In this document: positions 25,218-33,890 of the stretch, piece after piece
Layout of the letters: the number at the start of each line of letters is the position of its first letter
How positions within the stretch are numbered: the first letter of the stretch is position 1
DNA from: Geoglobus sp. UBA235
GTDB lineage: Archaea > Halobacteriota > Archaeoglobi > Archaeoglobales > Archaeoglobaceae
DNA: 64,000 nucleotides
Direction of reading: 5' to 3'
NCBI GenBank assembly: GCA_002494725.1
Contig: DACG01000014.1
Location: 1-64,000 of the forward strand
The notes under the pieces: model-generated
The model's database searches: none
What the model was told of the DNA's origin: nothing
The model's input: the letters and a program-made list of their open reading frames with translations, nothing else
Made by a program: the position numbers and the translations under genes

Positions 25218-26186
25218 ATGCCCGATAACAACCCCAGCCTTTCAGAGATAGTTGAGTCCCTGAAAGATTATCAGGGAATTCTCAGGAAAAAACACTCCGG
25301 ACTTTTCAGAGATCTTGTTGGGGAGTTTTTTGGAGAGGATGCCGGGTTCATGAGCCTTGGAGATTACGAGATCGTTCTCACATCAGATGGAATATGGGAG
25401 AGAGTTATTGAGGCTGACTTGGAGTGGGCAGGGTTTGTTTCAGTTCTGGTGAATGTTCACGACATATACGCGATGGGTGCAAGACCGCTAATGGCGGTGA
25501 ACGTGATTTCAGCAAAAAACCACCAGTCACTGAGAAAAATAGTCTCCGGAATGAAAAGAGCACTGAAACTGTTTGATGTGAAGATGGTCAAGGGTCACTT
25601 CCACCCAGACAGCAGTTACAATTCTGTGGATGTTGCCATGGCTGGTGTCGGAAAGAAGGGCAGGATTCTGAGATCAAATACCGCAAGAAGCGGGGATGAT
25701 ATAGTAATTGCCATTGATACAGATGGAAGGTTTCATGACAAGCTGCCATTTAACTTCGACTCAACCTCAAAGCCAAAGGAGAAATTCATCCGACAGTTTG
25801 AATCAATGGTACATCTGGCAGAGAAGGGAATTGTTAATTCTGGAAAGGATCTGAGCAACGCCGGAATTCTCGGAACTGCTGCAATGCTCCTTGAGGTAAG
25901 CAATGCGGGTGGAGTTGTTGATCTGGAAAAGATACCAGTTCCTGAAGGGGCGGATCTGCTTCAGTGGCTTAAAAGCTACCCTGCATGCGGTTTTGTTTGC
26001 ACAGCAGAAAATGGAGAAGAGGCAGTAAGGGTTTTTGAGAAACACGGACTCTCTGCCAGAGTTGTTGGAAATGTAAATGAGTCAAAGGTATTCAGGCTGA
26101 AATTCAAAAATGAAGATGCAGTATTTTTCGATTTCAGGTCAGAAAGCATTCTGGGGATTCTAAAGGAGGGAGGCAATCAGAAGTGA
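25218..26186 (+). CDS. AIR synthase-related (PurM/SelD fold) protein
   Basis: 322 residues of the PurM/selenophosphate-synthetase-like fold (COG2144 type, as in methanogenesis marker 2). N-terminal domain features: LTSDGIWERVIEADLEWAGFVSVLVNVHDIYAMGARPLMAVNVIS; C-terminal domain: KDLSNAGILGTAAMLLE, PACGFVCTA and a hydrophobic tail. These bind ATP; the substrate of this group is not known. It is not PurM itself. ATG 25218 follows TTG 25215 directly; ATG is used. The 3' end overlaps the convergent prepilin peptidase gene by 27 bases. Confidence 0.78.
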   Translation: MPDNNPSLSEIVESLKDYQGILRKKHSGLFRDLVGEFFGEDAGFMSLGDYEIVLTSDGIWERVIEADLEWAGFVSVLVNVHDIYAMGARPLMAVNVISAKNHQSLRKIVSGMKRALKLFDVKMVKGHFHPDSSYNSVDVAMAGVGKKGRILRSNTARSGDDIVIAIDTDGRFHDKLPFNFDSTSKPKEKFIRQFESMVHLAEKGIVNSGKDLSNAGILGTAAMLLEVSNAGGVVDLEKIPVPEGADLLQWLKSYPACGFVCTAENGEEAVRVFEKHGLSARVVGNVNESKVFRLKFKNEDAVFFDFRSESILGILKEGGNQK

Positions 26187-26894
26187 GAGCATGTCTCCCA
26201 GAAAGAATGAAACTGCATAGCCAATTGTCATGAAGACTATGAAGGGTATCTGAGGGGTGACCCATATCTTCTCAATCTCACCTCTTTTTCTTGCATCTTT
26301 CAGAGCCCTGATCATCTCCTCATCGGGCTCTACAGCCCTCTTAACCCTCACAAAATTTCCACTTTCATCCACGTACTCGAGAAGAGAGTGGTGAGGAGGG
26401 ATTTTATCAGCATAAACCCTTCTCCCTATGAAGCAGTAGAGAGGCGATTCCCTCAAACCATCCAGACCCTCCCTCACTGCATTGGTGATCAGAAAGTAAA
26501 GTGCAAAAGCAGGGGCAAACATGACAGAGTTTGCAAGGGTTGAGAAGGAGAAGGAGATGCCTCTGAAAAGAACCGGAAATGGTCCGAATTCCGGGTAAAA
26601 GGGAAAGAGAACTGATAGGACGATCAGAGCCTTTGCATCAGCTCCACCGTAGAACCCAAGGTAGTAGAATGCGAGGGCAAGTCCAGAAACAAAGAAAAGC
26701 TGTGTGAGGGCAAGAAAGATCTCCAAGGTTGGATGGGGGTAGAAAAGAAGTTCATAGATCGTGAATGGAGCTGCAGAAATAACAAATAGCTTCCATATTC
26801 TGTTTGGAACTATTCTGGTTCTCAGATCCATTCTGCTTGCCCACACAAGAAAAAAGAGCCCTATCAGAAACTTAACCAAAGCTACCGTTCCCAT
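26160..26894 (-). CDS. Type IV prepilin/preflagellin peptidase (A24 family)
   Basis: 244 residues, aspartic membrane protease that cleaves class III signal peptides of archaeal pilins or archaellins. The two catalytic Asp lie in SRMDLRTRIVPNRIW (near residue 22) and YGGADAKALIVL (GxGD-like, first motif variant GGAD). About six membrane helices, with a soluble loop (about 165-210) before the last. The start overlaps hom by 23 bases (ATG 26894; TTG 26903 alternative), so it belongs to the ilvE-ACT-hom operon although its function is unrelated. Confidence 0.85.
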   Translation of the reverse strand: MGTVALVKFLIGLFFLVWASRMDLRTRIVPNRIWKLFVISAAPFTIYELLFYPHPTLEIFLALTQLFFVSGLALAFYYLGFYGGADAKALIVLSVLFPFYPEFGPFPVLFRGISFSFSTLANSVMFAPAFALYFLITNAVREGLDGLRESPLYCFIGRRVYADKIPPHHSLLEYVDESGNFVRVKRAVEPDEEMIRALKDARKRGEIEKIWVTPQIPFIVFMTIGYAVSFFLGDMLSLLIASLL

Positions 26895-27867
26895 AGAAAT
26901 CAACCAGATCCGAGATCAAAGCACTTGCAGTCTCCTTCTCACCAGCCCCCCTTCCGATTACAAAAACCTCTCCAGCCAGATCTGTTTCAATCAAAACTGC
27001 ATTGAGGGTTCCGTAAATTGCAAGAGGGTTTGTGAGCTTCACAAGCCTTGGCGACACCTCAAGCTTTCCATTTTCATCGGCCTCGGCAATCAGCCTTATC
27101 GTGTATCCCTTTTCAACTGCAATCTCAAAGGCCTCAGGAGTTATCCTTGTGATCCCTCTGATCTCAACATCCTGAAATCTAACATTCCTCCCAAAAACAG
27201 AGTTTGCGAGTATGACGAGCTTTGCTCCGGCATCTATACCCTCAACATCATAGCCCGGATCTGCCTCAGCTATTCCAAGCTCCTGAGCCTCACTCAGAAT
27301 CTGAGGATAGGGTGCTTTTTCCTTCTCCATTCTGGAAAGGATGTAATTGGTTGTGCCATTAAGAATTCCTCTTAGCCTTTTTATTCTGTTTCCTGCAAGC
27401 TCATCCCTTATCATCTTTATGACAGGCATCGCTCCTCCAACGGTTGCTTCAAACCCAATTCTCGCACCATGCCTTTCCGCAAGCCTCATGAGATCGCGGT
27501 ATGCAACAACCAACGGTCCCTTGTTTGAGGTTATCACATCTCTGCCTGATTTCAAGGTCCTCTTTATGTAACTCAGCCCCGGTTCCCCTGAAAAAACATC
27601 TGTTGGTGTCGTTTCGATGAGAACATCAAAATTCCCCTCCTCTATGATTTCCTCAGCACTCCTGCTCTCTGGCAACCTTCCTCTCTCAGATTTGTGCTTA
27701 AAAGCTTCATCTATTCTGAAATCGCCTGTAATTGAGCTTTTTGAGTCACAAATTGCAGTTACTCTGTACTTTCCAATCTTTTTCTCGATTATTTCCCTGT
27801 TTTCAGCAAGAGCTCTTGCAAATCCCCTTCCAACTGTTCCGAAACCAACCATTGCAATCTTTATCAT
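26872..27867 (-). CDS. hom: Homoserine dehydrogenase
   Basis: Reduces aspartate semialdehyde to homoserine for threonine, methionine and isoleucine synthesis. 331 residues: NAD(P)-binding GFGTVGRGFARAL, substrate/catalytic region TSNKGPLVVAYRDLM, GFEATVGGAMPVIKM, RLRGILNGTTNYILSRM, and EADPGYDVEGIDAGAKLVILAN. No C-terminal ACT domain; instead a separate ACT-domain protein gene overlaps its start by four bases (ATGA), suggesting a split regulatory unit. Confidence 0.95.
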   Translation of the reverse strand: MIKIAMVGFGTVGRGFARALAENREIIEKKIGKYRVTAICDSKSSITGDFRIDEAFKHKSERGRLPESRSAEEIIEEGNFDVLIETTPTDVFSGEPGLSYIKRTLKSGRDVITSNKGPLVVAYRDLMRLAERHGARIGFEATVGGAMPVIKMIRDELAGNRIKRLRGILNGTTNYILSRMEKEKAPYPQILSEAQELGIAEADPGYDVEGIDAGAKLVILANSVFGRNVRFQDVEIRGITRITPEAFEIAVEKGYTIRLIAEADENGKLEVSPRLVKLTNPLAIYGTLNAVLIETDLAGEVFVIGRGAGEKETASALISDLVDFYGNGSFG

Positions 27868-28379
27868 GCTGATTCCTCGTTTAAAGGCTCTATAACCAGA
27901 ATATCCTTCTTCTCACATATCTCTCTCAGTATCTTTCTTGCTCTTCCAAGCTCATCCTTTCCCCTTGCAGAAATCGTTATTATGGCTGTCGATGGCTCGT
28001 TTACCTTTGGCATTGTGATGTGGATCTCAACAACCTCAGCAAAGCCAGTTTCATCAATTCTGTTTACAGTATCACTCAGATCGGTGTGTATTATATGGCC
28101 AATAAGCAGAAAGCTCTCGGTGTAAAGCATTCTGACCTCATTTATACTTCTGATGTGGACTCCCGATTCTTTGATTCTGCTCAGAAGGCTCTCAACCTTC
28201 TCTGTGTCTATATCAACCACAAACTCAACCGGAACTCTCTTCAGCGGGGATACCTTGTGCCTGTCATGAACTATGCTTATAACATTCCCACCAATCCTTG
28301 ATATCGGCTCTATAACCTTTAAAAGCTGTCCGGGCTTGTCTTCGAGCTCAACTATTAACGTGAATCTCATTCCACTCAC
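27864..28379 (-). CDS. ACT-domain protein, likely amino-acid regulatory subunit
   Basis: 171 residues. The N-terminal ACT domain (FTLIVELEDKPGQLLKVIEPISRIGGNVISIVHDR) should bind an amino acid; a second ACT-like half follows (about 85-165). Start GTG 28379 overlaps the ilvE stop by four bases (GTGA); ATG 28370 is possible. Lying between ilvE and hom, it probably senses threonine or a branched-chain amino acid and regulates homoserine dehydrogenase (inference). Confidence 0.78.
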   Translation of the reverse strand: MSGMRFTLIVELEDKPGQLLKVIEPISRIGGNVISIVHDRHKVSPLKRVPVEFVVDIDTEKVESLLSRIKESGVHIRSINEVRMLYTESFLLIGHIIHTDLSDTVNRIDETGFAEVVEIHITMPKVNEPSTAIITISARGKDELGRARKILREICEKKDILVIEPLNEESA

Positions 28380-29254
28380 TTGTAAATCTCAATCCCTTCT
28401 TTTTCTGTTCTCTCCCTGAACTTCTCCATCAGAAGCTTTGTTATCTCTCCCGGCTTTCCATCACCAACCTTTCTGCCATCTATAACCGTTACGGGGGCTA
28501 TTTCTGCAGCAGTTCCTGTTACAAATATCTCATCAGCAGAGTAAAGATCAAAGAGACCGAGATTCATCTCCCTGAATGGCAAATTGAGCTCCTCAATTAT
28601 TTCAAGAACAACAGTCCTCGTTATGCCTTTCAAATTGTTGAGTGTTGGTGGAGTTGCGATCAGGCCATTCTTTACAATGAATATGTTATCTCCACTCCCC
28701 TCAGAAATGTACCCATTGTGGTCGAGAAATATCGCCTCATCCCCGCCCTTTGCATTTGCCTCTATCTTTGCCAGAATGTTGTTCAGGTAATTGAGGGATT
28801 TTATGTTTGGCGGGAGGGCATCGATTGGATTTCTTCTCACAGCGACGGTCACTGCTGTAAGACCCTTTTCATACAGATCTCCATAAAGCTTCCCCCATGG
28901 CTTGGTTATGATAATCACATTCGGATTTTCACACTTCTTTGGATCCAAGCCAAGATCCCCAACACCTCTGGTTACAATGGGGCGAATATAGGCATCTCTC
29001 AGATTGTTTCTTCTGAGGGTTTCAAGAATGGCACTGGCAAATTCCTCCTTTGAAATTGGAATCTGAAGGTCGATCACCCTTGCACAATCATAGAGTCTGT
29101 CAATGTGCTCATAAAGTCTGAAAACCTTGCCATTGTATGCCCTTATACCTTCAAATACACCATCTCCATAAAGAAAGCCCCTGTCAAACACACTTATCCT
29201 CGCCTCGCTTTCTGGAACGAACTTGCCGTTCATGTAAACAAGCAACTCCTCCAT
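28376..29254 (-). CDS. ilvE: Branched-chain amino acid aminotransferase
   Basis: PLP enzyme of fold type IV that makes leucine, isoleucine and valine from their keto acids. 292 residues; signatures are FDRGFLYGDGVFEGIRAYNG, the catalytic Lys in LPPNIKSLNYLNNILAK, EAIFLDHNGYISEGSGDNIF, and EIFVTGTAAEIAPVTVIDGR. First gene of a four-gene operon (ilvE, ACT protein, hom, prepilin peptidase), all overlapping by 4-23 bases. Confidence 0.94.
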   Translation of the reverse strand: MEELLVYMNGKFVPESEARISVFDRGFLYGDGVFEGIRAYNGKVFRLYEHIDRLYDCARVIDLQIPISKEEFASAILETLRRNNLRDAYIRPIVTRGVGDLGLDPKKCENPNVIIITKPWGKLYGDLYEKGLTAVTVAVRRNPIDALPPNIKSLNYLNNILAKIEANAKGGDEAIFLDHNGYISEGSGDNIFIVKNGLIATPPTLNNLKGITRTVVLEIIEELNLPFREMNLGLFDLYSADEIFVTGTAAEIAPVTVIDGRKVGDGKPGEITKLLMEKFRERTEKEGIEIYK

Positions 29255-29351
29255 TTCAACCCCCGCTTACCCTGTCATAATCTATCAAATAAATGTTTCG
29301 TATAATACCATCATTCGAAAGTATTATCACCTTTAATTGCAATTTCAGACC

Positions 29352-29840
29352 ATGAAGCTGGAGGTTGTTGGAATCGAGAACCCGGAAAACAAATACCAAG
29401 TGATAGTGGGACAGGCGAACTTCACAGTCTTTACATGCGATGACATATTCAAGACCTTGCTCACAACTGTGCCCAGCATAAGGTGTGCTGTTGCGATGAA
29501 TGAGGCGGCACCAAAGCTCACAAGGGTCACAGGGAATGATGAAACCCTTAAAAAACTGGCAGCAGAGAATGCATTGAAAATTGCTGCAAGCCACGTGTTT
29601 GTTGTTTTTGTCGAGAATGCATTCCCCCTGAACGTTCTCAATGCTGTAAAATCCCACCCAGCAGTCTGCAACATTTACGTTGCCTCAGCCAATCCCATAG
29701 AGGTCATTGTGGCAGAAACTGAGCTTGGAAGGGCAGTTCTCGGAGCTGTTGATGGACAGAAGGTTGAAAGAATTGAGAATGAGGAAGAAAAGAGGGAAAG
29801 AAGAGAGCTTGTTGAAAAGCTCGGATACAGGATTGAATAA
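29352..29840 (+). CDS. Adenosine-specific kinase family protein (DUF355)
   Basis: 162 residues of the COG1839 family, a trimeric archaeal/bacterial protein reported to phosphorylate adenosine. Conserved parts: NPENKYQVIVGQANFTVFT, GIRCAVAMNEA-like SIRCAVAMNEAAPKLTR, GNDETLKKLA, AFPLNVLNAVKSHPAVCNIYVASANPIEVIVAET, LGAVDG. ATG 29352 chosen from alignment to the family start and a TTTAATT box upstream. Possible purine salvage role; activity inferred from the family only. Confidence 0.85.
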   Translation: MKLEVVGIENPENKYQVIVGQANFTVFTCDDIFKTLLTTVPSIRCAVAMNEAAPKLTRVTGNDETLKKLAAENALKIAASHVFVVFVENAFPLNVLNAVKSHPAVCNIYVASANPIEVIVAETELGRAVLGAVDGQKVERIENEEEKRERRELVEKLGYRIE

Positions 29841-29896
29841 CCAAATTTTGTCCTTTCACCCAAAATATTTATCCAAAAAAGGACATAATCAAGACC

Positions 29897-30703
29897 ATGA
29901 TAGAGATTCTCATTGACTTCACATCAAGGCTGGCAAGAAAGTACGGGATGAGGAGGGTCATTCTTGTTTCGGATGTTGACATAGAGTTTGATGATCTTGA
30001 AGTTGTGAAGGCCCCAAAACATTACATAGAAACAATAAAGAACACGTTTGCGATATCAGGCTCTTGTGGATTTGCAGAGAGCATAATGTCCATACCCGGA
30101 ATATCTGAATTTGTGGAGGCTTTTCTTGAGGTTTCCAGCCTTGAATCAAAAGCAGTTGTGTGTGTGTATCTTCCAAACATGAAGGGGGTCTTTTTGATAG
30201 ATGGAGAGAGCAGGTTGAGCAGGGTTCTTAAGGAGTGTGGAGAGTACGTCAATCCCGATACACTGAGGGCGACGCTGGCTGTTGCACTGTCCATCGCCTT
30301 CAAGGGGAGAGAGGGGAAGAGAATAGGAACTGCCTTTGTCATCGGAGATGCGGAAAACGTGATGAAGAGATCGAGACAGGCTGTTCTCAACCCCTATGAA
30401 GGTCACCCCAAGGAAAAAAGAGACATAAGGAATCAGGAGAACTGGGAAAGCATAAGAGAGTTCGCCCAGCTTGATGGAGTCTTTGTTCTCGATTCTGAAG
30501 GTTACATAATCTCAGCTGGAAGATATCTGGACATTGAAGGAGAGATATCTCTGAAATACGGTCTTGGCGGCAGGCACATAGCATGTGCATCCATAACCAA
30601 AAACACGAAAAGCATTGCGATTGTTGTATCAAGCAGTGGAGGAGATGTAACGATTTTCAAGGATGGAAAAGCAATAATTGAGATTCCGGTTTCATTGATG
30701 TAA
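29897..30703 (+). CDS. dacZ: DacZ-type diadenylate cyclase (c-di-AMP synthase)
   Basis: Makes cyclic di-AMP from two ATP. The 268-residue protein has the DacZ layout: an N-terminal alpha/beta domain (residues 1-110) and a C-terminal DAC domain. DAC landmarks are KRIGTAFVIGD, DGV at 193-195 (DGA in most DACs), and GLGGRH at 222-227 (usually GTRH or GARH) followed by ACASIT. Ligand-loop Gly/Arg/His are present, so activity is likely. In haloarchaea DacZ is essential and linked to osmotic homeostasis. No adjacent phosphodiesterase gene, but a duplicated PhoU-RCK_C protein lies at 36037. Confidence 0.85.
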   Translation: MIEILIDFTSRLARKYGMRRVILVSDVDIEFDDLEVVKAPKHYIETIKNTFAISGSCGFAESIMSIPGISEFVEAFLEVSSLESKAVVCVYLPNMKGVFLIDGESRLSRVLKECGEYVNPDTLRATLAVALSIAFKGREGKRIGTAFVIGDAENVMKRSRQAVLNPYEGHPKEKRDIRNQENWESIREFAQLDGVFVLDSEGYIISAGRYLDIEGEISLKYGLGGRHIACASITKNTKSIAIVVSSSGGDVTIFKDGKAIIEIPVSLM

Positions 30704-30752
30704 TTTTCAAAAGCTGCAAAACCCTTAATATCCCTCCTGTCCCTCTTCCACT

Positions 30753-31985
30753 ATGATTGAAGGAGTCCCGTTTAGAGATGATTTCCTCGAGAGGTACCTC
30801 TGCTCCCATGACGTCTCATCCCCTCCCCTCATAAAAAGATTCTTCAAAATTGCCGATGGAGTTTTTCAGCCTGAAAAAGAAGAGGATGTTCTCAGAATTC
30901 TCAAATTTGCTGAAAAAAAGAAAATTCCTGTAATTCCGAGAGGTGCTGCAACCTCAGGATACGGAGGCGTGATCCCTGTAAGGGGAGGATTCGTTGTCGA
31001 CTTCACAAGAATGGACAGATTTGAGATAGATGAAGACGGCAGAATTCTTGTTTCAGAACCCGGGGCTGTGTGGTGGGATATAGAGAGAGAGCTCAACAAA
31101 AAAGGGTTGACTCTTAGAGTTTATCCAACAAGTGCTTTTTCATCGACGGTTGGAGGGTGGATTGCCCAGAACGGGTATGGAGTTGGCAGTTTGGCATACG
31201 GGAGCATAGCCGAGAATGTCACAAGACTCAGAGTTGCGGATTTCAGAGGTGTGAATGAGACGGAGAACATCCACCTCTATGCAGGGCTTGAGGGGACAAC
31301 AGGAATGATCACGAAGGCATGGATAGAGGTTAAGGAATTCGAAGAGATGCAGGCGTACGCATTTCATGTTTCTCCTGAAAAGGCTGTCAAACTTGTCTTT
31401 TCCTCAGACAGCTACTCTGCCCTTTTCCTTGATGAGAAATACATCAGAATGAAAAACTCTGTTCATAGCACCCAGATTCCTGAGAAGGATACTCTGGTGG
31501 TGGTTTCAAAAAAGAAGCTTGATGGAGATGAATCTCTCGGTAATGAGATCTGGGAAGCCAGATTCTACCCGATGAAGATAAAGAGGCTCGGCCCGGGAAT
31601 CATACCGGCTGAAGTCATAATTCCATCTGAAAGGCTTTCAGAGTATCTGCAAAGAATTTCAGGGTGGAATGCAGGAAGCGAGGTGTGGTTTATTAAGGAA
31701 AAGCTCTGTGCCGTTCTCTCATTTCTCCCGTGGGATGAGAGAAAGGCAAGCTATACCTATCAGTGGAGATTTGCAGTTAAGGCTCTCAAAACAGCCAAAA
31801 AGCTTGGAGGGAGGAGCTACTCATCAGGTCTTTATCTGAGCAGAGAGTCAAAGGAAATTTTCCCCGGCTATAACGAGCTTCTCAGATTCAAAAAGGAGGT
31901 TGACCCCCACAACCTCCTCAATCCCGTGAAGGTATTTCCATCAGGGATAATTTCGAAAATCATGGCTCTTGCAGGGGTGTTCTGA
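30753..31985 (+). CDS. FAD-binding dehydrogenase, D-lactate/glycolate type (GlcD/Dld-like)
   Basis: 410 residues of the vanillyl-alcohol-oxidase FAD fold. Flavin-binding features: VIPRGAATSGYGGVIP (PRG motif), FVVDFTRMDRF, EPGAVWWDIERELNKKGLTLRVYPTSAFSSTVGGWIAQNGYGVGSLAYGS in the expected order. C-terminal GlcD-like cap ends FKKEVDPHNLLNPVKVFP. The Fe-S protein gene starts on its stop codon, so the two form a membrane-associated 2-hydroxyacid oxidase complex, perhaps oxidising D-lactate or a related acid. Substrate unproven. Confidence 0.82.
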   Translation: MIEGVPFRDDFLERYLCSHDVSSPPLIKRFFKIADGVFQPEKEEDVLRILKFAEKKKIPVIPRGAATSGYGGVIPVRGGFVVDFTRMDRFEIDEDGRILVSEPGAVWWDIERELNKKGLTLRVYPTSAFSSTVGGWIAQNGYGVGSLAYGSIAENVTRLRVADFRGVNETENIHLYAGLEGTTGMITKAWIEVKEFEEMQAYAFHVSPEKAVKLVFSSDSYSALFLDEKYIRMKNSVHSTQIPEKDTLVVVSKKKLDGDESLGNEIWEARFYPMKIKRLGPGIIPAEVIIPSERLSEYLQRISGWNAGSEVWFIKEKLCAVLSFLPWDERKASYTYQWRFAVKALKTAKKLGGRSYSSGLYLSRESKEIFPGYNELLRFKKEVDPHNLLNPVKVFPSGIISKIMALAGVF

Positions 31986-33130
31986 TGAAGATGGACAATT
32001 CCCTTGTAAACAACGAGGTATTTGTCTGTGTTCAGTGTCACTACTGCAGAGTTTGTCCTGCCTACTCAGTCCTGAAGTGGGAAAGCGTTTCTCCGAGAGG
32101 TAGAATATACATGCTGAAGGGGATAATAAAGGGTGAAATTGAACCTGACGGCGAGGCTGTTGAGGATTTCTACAAATGCACAACATGCGGGGCATGTGAG
32201 GCTGTGTGCCAGACTTCAATTCCCCTGATAGACGTCTGGGAAAGAGCAAGGGCTGAATTTGTGAACTCCGGAAAGGCCCCACTTCCAGTCCATAAAAAGC
32301 TGAGAGACGTTGCGAAGAAGAACGGAAATCCCTACGGAGAGAAGAGAGGTGAGAGGGGAAGATGGGCAGAAGGGTATGAATTCAAATCCGGTGCAGAAAT
32401 GATATACTTTGCCGGATGCACCGCAAGCTACAGAATGACAGAACTTGCAAGAAGCACCGTAGAATTTCTGAACAAGATGGGAATTGATTTTACCTACGCA
32501 GAAGAGGATGAGCACTGCTGCGGATCCCCCTTCCTCAGAACAGGACAGAGAGATATCGCATATCAGTTTTTCAGGAAGAACTATGAGGAATGGAGGGAGA
32601 GAGGTGTGAAAACCATTGTAACAACATGCTCGGGATGCTACAGAACGATCGCAAAGGATTATCCTGAAATTGCCCGGGAGCTTGGATACAAGTGGGACTT
32701 TAAAGTTATTCACACCGTTCACCTGATAAAGGAGCTTGTGGATGGTGGAAAGCTTGAGTTCGAGAAAAGCAATGATAGGGTTACATTCCACGATCCCTGC
32801 CATCTTGGAAGACACATGAAGGTTTACGATGAGCCCCGAGAAATTCTGAGAAAAATGGGATACGAAGTTGTTGAGATGGAGCACACAAAAGAGGAGTCTC
32901 TTTGCTGTGGAGCTGGAGGAGGAGTGAAATCTCAATTCAAGGATCTGGCGATGGAGATAGGCAAGATAAGAATAGACGAGGCTCTGAAAACTGATGCAGA
33001 CTTTGTTGTCTCCGCCTGCCCCTTCTGCAAGCTTCATCTCAATCAGGCAGGAGAGGGAAAAATCCATGTAAGGGATATTGTGGAGCTCGTAAACGAGAGG
33101 GCAAAACCTTTAAATACTGGTAAAACTTAG
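31985..33130 (+). CDS. Fe-S oxidoreductase, GlpC/GlcF/HdrD type (CCG domains)
   Basis: 381 residues. Two ferredoxin motifs at the N-terminus: CVQCHYCRVCP (CxxCxxCxxC, one residue shorter than the usual last gap) and CTTCGACEAVC. Two CCG (cysteine-rich) domains follow: EDEHCCGSPFL, CSGCYRT, then FHDPCHLGRH, LCCGAGGGVKSQF and CPFCKLHL, as in heterodisulfide reductase HdrD and lactate/glycolate oxidase subunits. It should pass electrons from the FAD partner encoded one base upstream to quinone or another membrane carrier. Confidence 0.87.
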   Translation: MKMDNSLVNNEVFVCVQCHYCRVCPAYSVLKWESVSPRGRIYMLKGIIKGEIEPDGEAVEDFYKCTTCGACEAVCQTSIPLIDVWERARAEFVNSGKAPLPVHKKLRDVAKKNGNPYGEKRGERGRWAEGYEFKSGAEMIYFAGCTASYRMTELARSTVEFLNKMGIDFTYAEEDEHCCGSPFLRTGQRDIAYQFFRKNYEEWRERGVKTIVTTCSGCYRTIAKDYPEIARELGYKWDFKVIHTVHLIKELVDGGKLEFEKSNDRVTFHDPCHLGRHMKVYDEPREILRKMGYEVVEMEHTKEESLCCGAGGGVKSQFKDLAMEIGKIRIDEALKTDADFVVSACPFCKLHLNQAGEGKIHVRDIVELVNERAKPLNTGKT

Positions 33131-33161
33131 GGGTGGGAACAGACAGCAGGAGGAGTTGAAA

Positions 33162-33416
33162 TTGGTAGAAATAACAGAAGTGAGAATATACAAATCGAAG
33201 GGAGAAGGAGCTGTTAAGGCATACGCGTCAGTCAGCCTTGATGGAGAGTTCGTTGTCAAGGGGCTGAAGGTTCTTGAGAATGAGAACGGCCTCTGGGTGA
33301 GCATGCCTTCAAGAAAGGCGAAGGATGGAAGTTTTCAGGACATATTCCATCCAACAAGCAAAGAGGCGAGAGAAAAAATTGTAAATGCAGTTCTGGAAGC
33401 ATACAGACAGGCCTGA
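33162..33416 (+). CDS. spoVG: SpoVG-family nucleic acid-binding protein
   Basis: 84 residues from TTG 33162, the start best spaced from the GGAGGAG site at 33147-33155; TTG 33156 is too close. The whole chain matches bacterial SpoVG: EITEVRIYK, VKAYASVSLDGEFVVKGLKVLENENGLWVSMPSRKAKDG, FQDIFHPTSKEAREKI, AVLEAYRQ. Bacterial SpoVG binds DNA and RNA and regulates division and virulence genes. A box CTTTAAATACTGG (33107-33119) gives a leadered mRNA. SpoVG is rare outside bacteria, so transfer is possible. Confidence 0.85.
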   Translation: MVEITEVRIYKSKGEGAVKAYASVSLDGEFVVKGLKVLENENGLWVSMPSRKAKDGSFQDIFHPTSKEAREKIVNAVLEAYRQA

Positions 33417-33476
33417 TCTTGTTCAAGCTTCCGTATTTTGATGAAGTTTTTTATACTGGTATTTTAACCTCTCCTT

Positions 33477-33890
33477 ATGGAAGATGGCATTGCAAGAATT
33501 GGCGTGAGCCTTCCAAAAAATCTCCTTGAGGAGTTTGATGCTGTCATACTCAACAGGGGCTATTCATCGAGAAGTGAGGCTATAAGGGATGCAATAAGGA
33601 ACTACATCCTCGAATACAAGTGGATGGAGAGAGAGGAGGGAGAGGTTGTTGGGGTTGTGAACGTGATTTACAACCACAATGTCAAAGGTGTCAATGATTC
33701 CATAATCAACCTGCAGCATGAATTTCATGACATAATAACAACAACCCTTCACATTCATCTGAACTCCGAGATGTGTCTGGAGATGATACTGGTTAGGGGA
33801 GACATGAAGGAAATAAAGAGGCTTGTTGACAGAATAAGTTCGACAAAGGGCGTGATCAACGTAAAGCTGATTACTGCAATGAGAGAATGA
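33477..33890 (+). CDS. nikR: Nickel-responsive regulator NikR
   Basis: 137-residue ribbon-helix-helix repressor with a C-terminal ACT-like nickel domain. N-terminus: RIGVSLPKNLLEEFDAVILNRGYSSRSEAIRDAIR. The nickel ligands are conserved: H81, H92, H94 and C100 (E. coli H76, H87, H89, C95). ATG 33477 is about 26 bases after a TTTTATACT box. It overlaps the next transporter gene by four bases. Probably controls nickel uptake and nickel enzymes. Confidence 0.92.
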   Translation: MEDGIARIGVSLPKNLLEEFDAVILNRGYSSRSEAIRDAIRNYILEYKWMEREEGEVVGVVNVIYNHNVKGVNDSIINLQHEFHDIITTTLHIHLNSEMCLEMILVRGDMKEIKRLVDRISSTKGVINVKLITAMRE

